A stretch of 64,000 nt of DNA from NCBI RefSeq assembly GCF_017562075.2, contig NW_024427651.1, positions 42,526 through 106,525 on the forward strand, given 5' to 3'. This stretch comes from Anopheles merus. Taxonomy: Eukaryota > Arthropoda > Insecta > Diptera > Culicidae. The notes below the pieces were generated by a model, which was not told where the DNA came from, made no database searches, and worked only from the letters and a program-made list of their open reading frames with translations. Shown in pieces: positions 58,168 to 64,000 of the stretch. Both the position numbers and the translations under genes were made by a program. Position 1 is the first letter of the stretch. The number at the start of each line of letters is the position of its first letter.

Positions 58168-58511
58168 AGTTAGCTCGACATCACAGCACCGAAAGCAAAA
58201 CACCAGCACCGAAACAATGCAACACCATTCATAGCGAAATATGCTATGATCAACAAAGTGATCATCGGAACCAGAACCAGCACCGACATCGTATCAACAT
58301 CTGGCCAAATCAAATATCTAATAAATAACCGTAGCATAAACATAATAACCATAGCATAAACAATGAAAAGTAGGGAACCGAACATATATAACATGAAATC
58401 AGGAAAGGTTAGGCAGTTCTAGTCAACATCTTGAACTCAGAATATGTGCGCGACAAATTGGATAAATAAATTTATTTTTTTATTACAATTGCATCGCATG
58501 TGTTCTTAACT
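58168..58511 (+). repeat. 5' LTR of the gypsy-type element
   Basis: 344 bp with inverted ends AGTTA/TAACT. It matches the solo LTR at 16334-16677 in full. The left flank CGAG belongs to the satellite. An AATAAA-like signal (AAATAAATTT) lies near 58465. Confidence 0.9.
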
Positions 58512-58530
58512 GGCACCCGAATAGGGACCC
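58511..58530 (+). promoter_or_regulatory. Primer binding site, tRNA-Lys-like
   Basis: TGGCACCCGAATAGGGACC begins at the last LTR base. It differs at two positions from the site complementary to tRNA-Lys (TGGCGCCCGAACAGGGAC), the primer used by gypsy and lentiviruses. Confidence 0.7.
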
Positions 58531-59150
58531 GATATTGTGAAGTTTTTATAAAATTATTTTGTGAAGTGACTACGTAAGAGTAATGTTGCAAAAGGACAGT
58601 TTGTTAAAATTGAGTGTTACCTATCGCCCCGCAAAAAAGTGACATTTTTCAGTGGCAGCAGTTCGTGTGATACCGTAGTATCAACAAGTGGTTAAAAGCT
58701 CATCTTGTTCAAAAAAGGAGCCATTATCTACGAATCGAGAAGTACCGCAACATTATCGGGTCAACGCCACGACTGAATGACTTTCACCGTAAGAGGACAG
58801 GAGCATCAGTCGTCATAAGAATTTCAGAAACATCGCCGTAAGAGGATAGATACTGATTTTCTTCGCAGAGAATTCCAGACCATCACCGTAAGAGGCACGA
58901 GGCGGAATTTTCATTATCATTTTGAGGTATCCCCTAAAATGAAACTTATGTAAGTAAAAGTGAAATGAGCGTGAGTATAAAAAAAAATCAAAAGCAAAGT
59001 GAATCGAAAATATAAAGTGAAAATAATAAGAGTTTCCAAATTGATTTTCAAAAATTTCTATAAAAAAACATAAAATTAATAAATAATTTAAACCAATTTA
59101 TAATAATCCTGGACGAATTGATAGAATACCTAAATAATTTTTCATTCAAA
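58531..59150 (+). other. Leader with three copies of a motif about 50 bp apart
   Basis: No gene. C-A/G-CCGTAAGAGG recurs at about 58785, 58834 and 58884, each within a loosely repeated block of about 49-50 bp. AT-rich sequence follows up to the gag ATG at 59151. Confidence 0.65.
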
Positions 59151-60439
59151 ATGTCTCAACAAGAAGTAGTGGATAAAATTCTAAGCAGACTAGCTGCTTT
59201 AGAAGCACAACAATAATCGATACCTGGAGTAATAGATTACTCGGATCCCCCATTACATTTTACGAATGTTGACGGAACAGCCGTAAGTCCTGAATGATTC
59301 GATAAAATACCTGATCTTGTAAAAGATTTGCCTGTTTTCTCTGGTGAACCAAGTGAATTAAAAAGCTGGATTGATGATGTTGATGGTATAGTAAAAATAT
59401 ACCAAACCAACAGTACCAATACCGTGGAACAACAAAACAGATTCCACATGGTTTGTAAATTCATTCGAAGAAAAATTAGAGGTGAGGCTAACGATTCCTT
59501 AGTGGCCTCAAATGTTGGAATGAATTGGAATTTAATCAAGAAAACCTTAATAACATATTACGGAGAGAAACGCGATCTTGAAACACTTGACTTCCAGGTA
59601 ATGAACGTACAACAAAAGGGTCGGTCGTTAGAAGTGTATTATGACGAAGTCAATAGACTATTGTCATTAATAGCAAACCAAATTCATACTGATGATCGAT
59701 TCTCTCATCCAGAATCATCTAAAGCTCTGGTTGAAACTTACAATAGGAAAGCCATTGATTCCTTCATTAGAGGACTTGATGGAGATGTGTACAAATTCAT
59801 AAGAAATTATGAACCCACATCATTGGCCGCTGCTTACAGTTATTGTATTTCATTCCAAAACATCGAGTGTCGGAAAATGCTTACTACACCGAAATCATAC
59901 ATACCACCTTCCGCACCAAGGAATCTTATCCCAATAGTACCAAGAATACCAACAAAACCAAATATGTACAGACCACCAACCACTCCAAACCACCCCAATT
60001 CACCAATTTACTACAGACCTCCTACCTATCTAACTCCGCAAAATAAACCAAATCAAAACTTTTACAACCCGCATTTACGCATTAGACCACCTGTAATTCC
60101 ACAGATAAATCCGTTTAAACCACCAGTCGCACAACCCCGCCACAACCAGAACCCATGGAAGTTGATAGTTCCATCCGTTCTAAACAGGTAAATTACGGTA
60201 ATCGTCCTAATTTTTCAGGAACATATAAACCAACATTAAAAAGAACAAGAGCATTTAATATAGAAACAAACACAGGAAACGAGCAAGTAGAATATGAAGA
60301 GGAAATGGCAAAAACATTAGAAGAATGTGACGATGATGTGCTCTCCGACCATGATCGATACTTGGCATGCATTAAAAGACAAGATGGATCAGAAACATCC
60401 GAAAATGGAGAAGAAGCCGAATTGAATTTTTTAGAATGA
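59151..60439 (+). pseudogene. gypsy-type gag, first copy
   Basis: From ATG 59151 it reads MSQQEVVDKIL, with TAA near 59214 and TGA near 59295, and is then open from 59298 to about 60190. That part is a Retrotrans_gag-type capsid domain (FSGEPSELKSWIDDVD, then a long helical region) and a Pro/Asn/Arg-rich tail with no zinc knuckle. A one-base frame change near 60135-60150 leads to the last 94 residues (60155-60439), acidic and ending NFLE. The stop overlaps the next ATG (ATGA, 60436-60439), a usual gag-pol arrangement. The TGA is absent from the second copy, whereas the TAA is shared. Confidence 0.82.
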
Positions 60440-60530
60440 GTTCCACATTACCATATTTACTTTACTATGGTAATGCAAAAGAACCATTACGAAGCTTAGT
60501 AGACACAGGATCTAACTAGATACTAATATA

Positions 60531-60973
<443 letters not shown>

Positions 60974-61111
60974 CTATATAAACTATATACATCCAAAATA
61001 TGCAAAATTTCTCACAACTTAGAAAAACCATTTTTTATCTCAACTGTAGCAGGAGACGTCAAAATAACCAAATATTCACAAGCTAGATTACTTAAACCAT
61101 ACTCGGACAAG

Positions 61112-62642
61112 ATGATAAAATTTTTTCATCTTGAACAACTGAAATCGTTTGATGCTATTTTAGGTTGGGATTCTTTAAAGGAAAATGGTTCATGGATAAA
61201 TACAGTACAAGACATATTAATAGTAAATGGAAAATATACTATTCCATTATTGCTATACAAGCTTCAAGAAGTTAATCAAGAAAGAAATGATTTAAGAAAT
61301 ATGCTCCACGATTTTCAAGATATATTTCAGCCTCCCGATATAAAACTACCTTTTACAACAAAGGTTAAAGCTGAAATAAGAACTACCGATCAATCACCAG
61401 TTTACAGTAAAACATACCCATACCCACAAGCACTAAAATCGGAAGTGCATTCCCAGATAAACAAACTTTTAAACGATGGAATTATACGACCATCTCGATC
61501 TCCATACAATTCACCTGTATGGATTGTCCCTAAAAAACTTGATGCTTCTAACGAAAAAAAAAAATAGACTTGTCATAGATTACAGAAAATTAAACTCAAA
61601 AACCATAAGTGATAGATACCCTATTCCAGATACTGCATCCGTTTTGGCCAATTTAGGTTCAAATAAATATTTTACTACATTAGTTTTAGCTTCAGGATTT
61701 CATCAAATTCCTATGCATGAAAAAGACATAGAAAAAACTACGTTTTCAATTAACAATGGCAAATCCGAATTTGTACGTATGCCTTTTGGTTTAAAAAATG
61801 CACCATCGATTTTTCTAAGAGTAATGGATGACACATTACGTGAACATATTGGAAAAATTTGCTATGTTTACATAGATGACATAGTAGTCTTTGGAAAAAC
61901 TGTTGAAGAACATTTAAAAAATTTAAAAACTGTGTTAGAAACACTTAGAGAAGCTAATTTTAAAATACAACCAGATAAATCAGAATTTCTTAAATCAGAA
62001 GTTGAGTTTCTTGGCTTCATTATTTCTGCAGAAGATCTTAAACCAAACATGAAAAAAGTAGAATGCATCAGAAAATATCCCGAACCGAAGACATTAAAAG
62101 ATTTAAGAGCATTTCTAGGACTCTCCGGATATTATAGACGTTTCGTAAAGAATTACGCAGAACTTGCGAAACCCCTTACGAAACTTTTAAGAGGTGAGGA
62201 TGGCCGTCGCCAAATTCCCAAAAACCAGTCAAAAAATTTCACCATAACTTTAGATGAATCAGCAAAAAAATCATTCCAATACCTTAAAGAAGTGCTATGT
62301 TCAAATGATGTTTTAGCTTTTCCGGATTTTGAAAAAACCTTCATTCTTACTACAGATGCATCAAATATAGCATTGGGAGCAGTGCTTTCGCAACAAACCT
62401 CAGATGAAGAGAGACCAATTACATTTATTTCCAGAACTCTTTCCAGAACGGAAGAAAATTACGCGGCTAACGAAAAAGAAATGCTAGCAGTAGTATGGGC
62501 ATTACAAACTCTAAGAAATTTTATCTACGGAGCAAAACTTAAAATTTTTACCGATCACCTCCCACTAACATTTTCACTTTCCCCAAAAAATAATAATGCA
62601 AAACTTAAAAGATGGAAATCATTTTTAGAAGAACATGATTAT
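61112..62642 (+). pseudogene. gypsy-type RT and RNase H, truncated
   Basis: Protease end and RT start in one frame (61112-61567), then a shift in a run of A at about 61553-61564, then RT-RNase H in another frame to 62648. RT motifs: RLVIDYRKLN, FHQIPM, MPFGL, and YVYIDDIVVFG with the YxDD box intact. The motif A Asp (TLDL in relatives) is Val here (TLVLAS, about 61684). The RNase H has TTDASN, NEKEMLAV and FTDHLPL and stops at LEEHDY, where it joins gag sequence. Integrase does not follow. Confidence 0.85.
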
Positions 62643-63910
62643 GGATAAAATTCTAAGCAGACTAGCTGCTTTAGAAGCACAACAATAATCGATGCCTGGA
62701 GTAATAGATTACTCGGATCCCCCATTACATTTTACGAATGTTGACGGAACAGCCGTAAGTCCTGAATCATTCGATAAAATACCTGATCTTGTAAAAGATT
62801 TGCCTGTTTTCTCTGGTGAACCAAGTGAATTAAAAAGCTGGATTGATGATGTTGATGGTATAGTAAAACTATACCAAACCAACAGTACCAATACCGTGGA
62901 ACAACAAAACAGATTCCACATGGTTTGTAAATTCATTCGAAGAAAAATTAGAGGTGAGGCTAACGATTCCTTAGTGGCCTCAAATGTTGGAATGAATTGG
63001 AATTTAATCAAGAAACCTTAATAACATATTACGGAGAGAAACGCGATCTTGAAACACTTGACTTCCAGGTAATGAACGTACAACAAAAGGGTCGGTCGTT
63101 AGAAGTGTATTATGACGAAGTCAATAGACTATTGTCATTAATAGCAAACCAAATTCATACTGATGATCGATTCTCTCATCCAGAATCATCTAAAGCTCTG
63201 GTTGAAACTTACAATAGGAAAGCCATTGATTCCTTCATTAGAGGACTTGATGGAGATGTGTACAAATTCATAAGAAATTATGAACCCACATCATTGGCCG
63301 CTGCTTACAGTTATTGTATTTCATTCCAAAACATCGAGTGTCGGAAAATGCTTACTACACCGAAATCATACATACCACCTTCCGCACCAAGGAATCTTAT
63401 CCCAATAGTACCAAGAATACAAACAAAACCAAATATGTACAGACCACCAACCACTCCCAAACCACCCCAATTCACCAATTTACTACAGACCTCCTACCTA
63501 TCTAACCTCCGCAAAATAACCAATCAAAACTTTTACAACCCGCATTTACGCATTAGACCACCTGTAATTCCACAGATAAATCCGTTTTAAACCACCAGTC
63601 GCACAAACCCCGCCACAACCAGAACCCATGGAAGTTGATAGTTCCATCCGTTCTAAACAGGTAAATTACGGTATCGTCCTAATTTTTCAGGAACATATAA
63701 ACCAACATTAAAATAAACAAGAGCATTAATATAGAAACAAACACAGGAAACGAGCAAGTAGAATATGAAGAGGAAATGGCAAAAACATTAGAAGAATGTG
63801 ACGATGATGTGCTCTCCGACCATGATCGATACTTGGCATGCATTAAAAGACAAGATGGATCAGAAACATCCGAAAATGGAGAAGAAGCCGAATTGAATTT
63901 TTTAGAATGA
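62643..63910 (+). pseudogene. gypsy-type gag, second copy
   Basis: Repeats 59171-60439. It lacks the first codons (joined to RNase H at GGATAAAATTC) and retains the shared TAA near 62686. It has Ser (TCA) at the TGA position of the first copy, and several private single-base indels, mostly in homopolymers (near 63016, 63457, 63508, 63586, 63673, 63726 and 63940). The frame at the Pro-rich tail (near 63606) is the expected one, unlike in the first copy. The gag-pol overlap ATGA recurs at 63907-63910. Confidence 0.82.
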
Positions 63911-64000
63911 GTTCCACATTACCATATTTACTTTACTATGTAATGCAAAAGAACCATTACGAAGCTTAGTAGACACAGGATCTAACTAGATACTAATATA
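63907..64000 (+). pseudogene. protease start of the second copy (cut by window)
   Basis: Repeats 60436-60530, including the VDTGSN motif and the TAG directly after it. A lost G near 63940 shifts the frame. The window ends exactly where the (TA)n tract begins in the first copy. Confidence 0.75.

Overview
The window reads as repeat-only heterochromatin of a mosquito, most likely an Anopheles. The basis is a tRNA-derived SINE that I recognise as SINE200-like, together with mosquito-type RTE and CR1 non-LTR elements and mdg1-, gypsy- and BEL/Pao-type LTR elements. I see no host gene, rRNA, functional tRNA or CRISPR array. The background is a diverged satellite of about 54 bp per monomer, and everything else is inserted into it.

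Layout. 1-14048: copy A of a dead mdg1-like LTR retrotransposon (5' end off-window), interrupted by a solo LTR (3951-4765), an RTE element (5080-8414, minus strand) and, inside its 3' LTR, a pol-less BEL/Pao element (8810-13248, minus). 14053-18607: satellite with a solo gypsy-type LTR (16334-16677). 18608-21795: a short LTR element with near-identical LTRs, a leader of 14 small hairpins, and a Gag-protease frame fused to an integrase C-terminus. 21796-24145: satellite. 24146-41129: copy B of the mdg1-like element, with a SINE, an RTE element with an intact 972-residue ORF (28404-31719), a second RTE at the same site as in copy A (34370-37057), and a rearranged BEL/Pao element in its 3' LTR (37645-40518). 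41134-58167: satellite with a decayed CR1-like element (45373-48466), a SINE and a 3.2-kb tandem duplication. 58168-64000: a gypsy/errantivirus-type element whose gag-to-RNase H segment is starting a second tandem copy at the window end.

How the parts relate. Copies A and B share an RTE insertion with the same target duplication, many disabling mutations (protease Asp to Asn, RT YxDD changed to YIGD, several stops and frameshifts) and the same unusual satellite variants on their right flank. They were therefore multiplied by segmental duplication of DNA, not by retrotransposition. Later insertions differ between the copies and give a relative chronology. The only ORF that looks intact enough for an autonomous element is the RTE protein at 28423-31341 (minus).

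Limits: family assignments come from motifs read by eye. No alignment, database search or identity calculation was possible.
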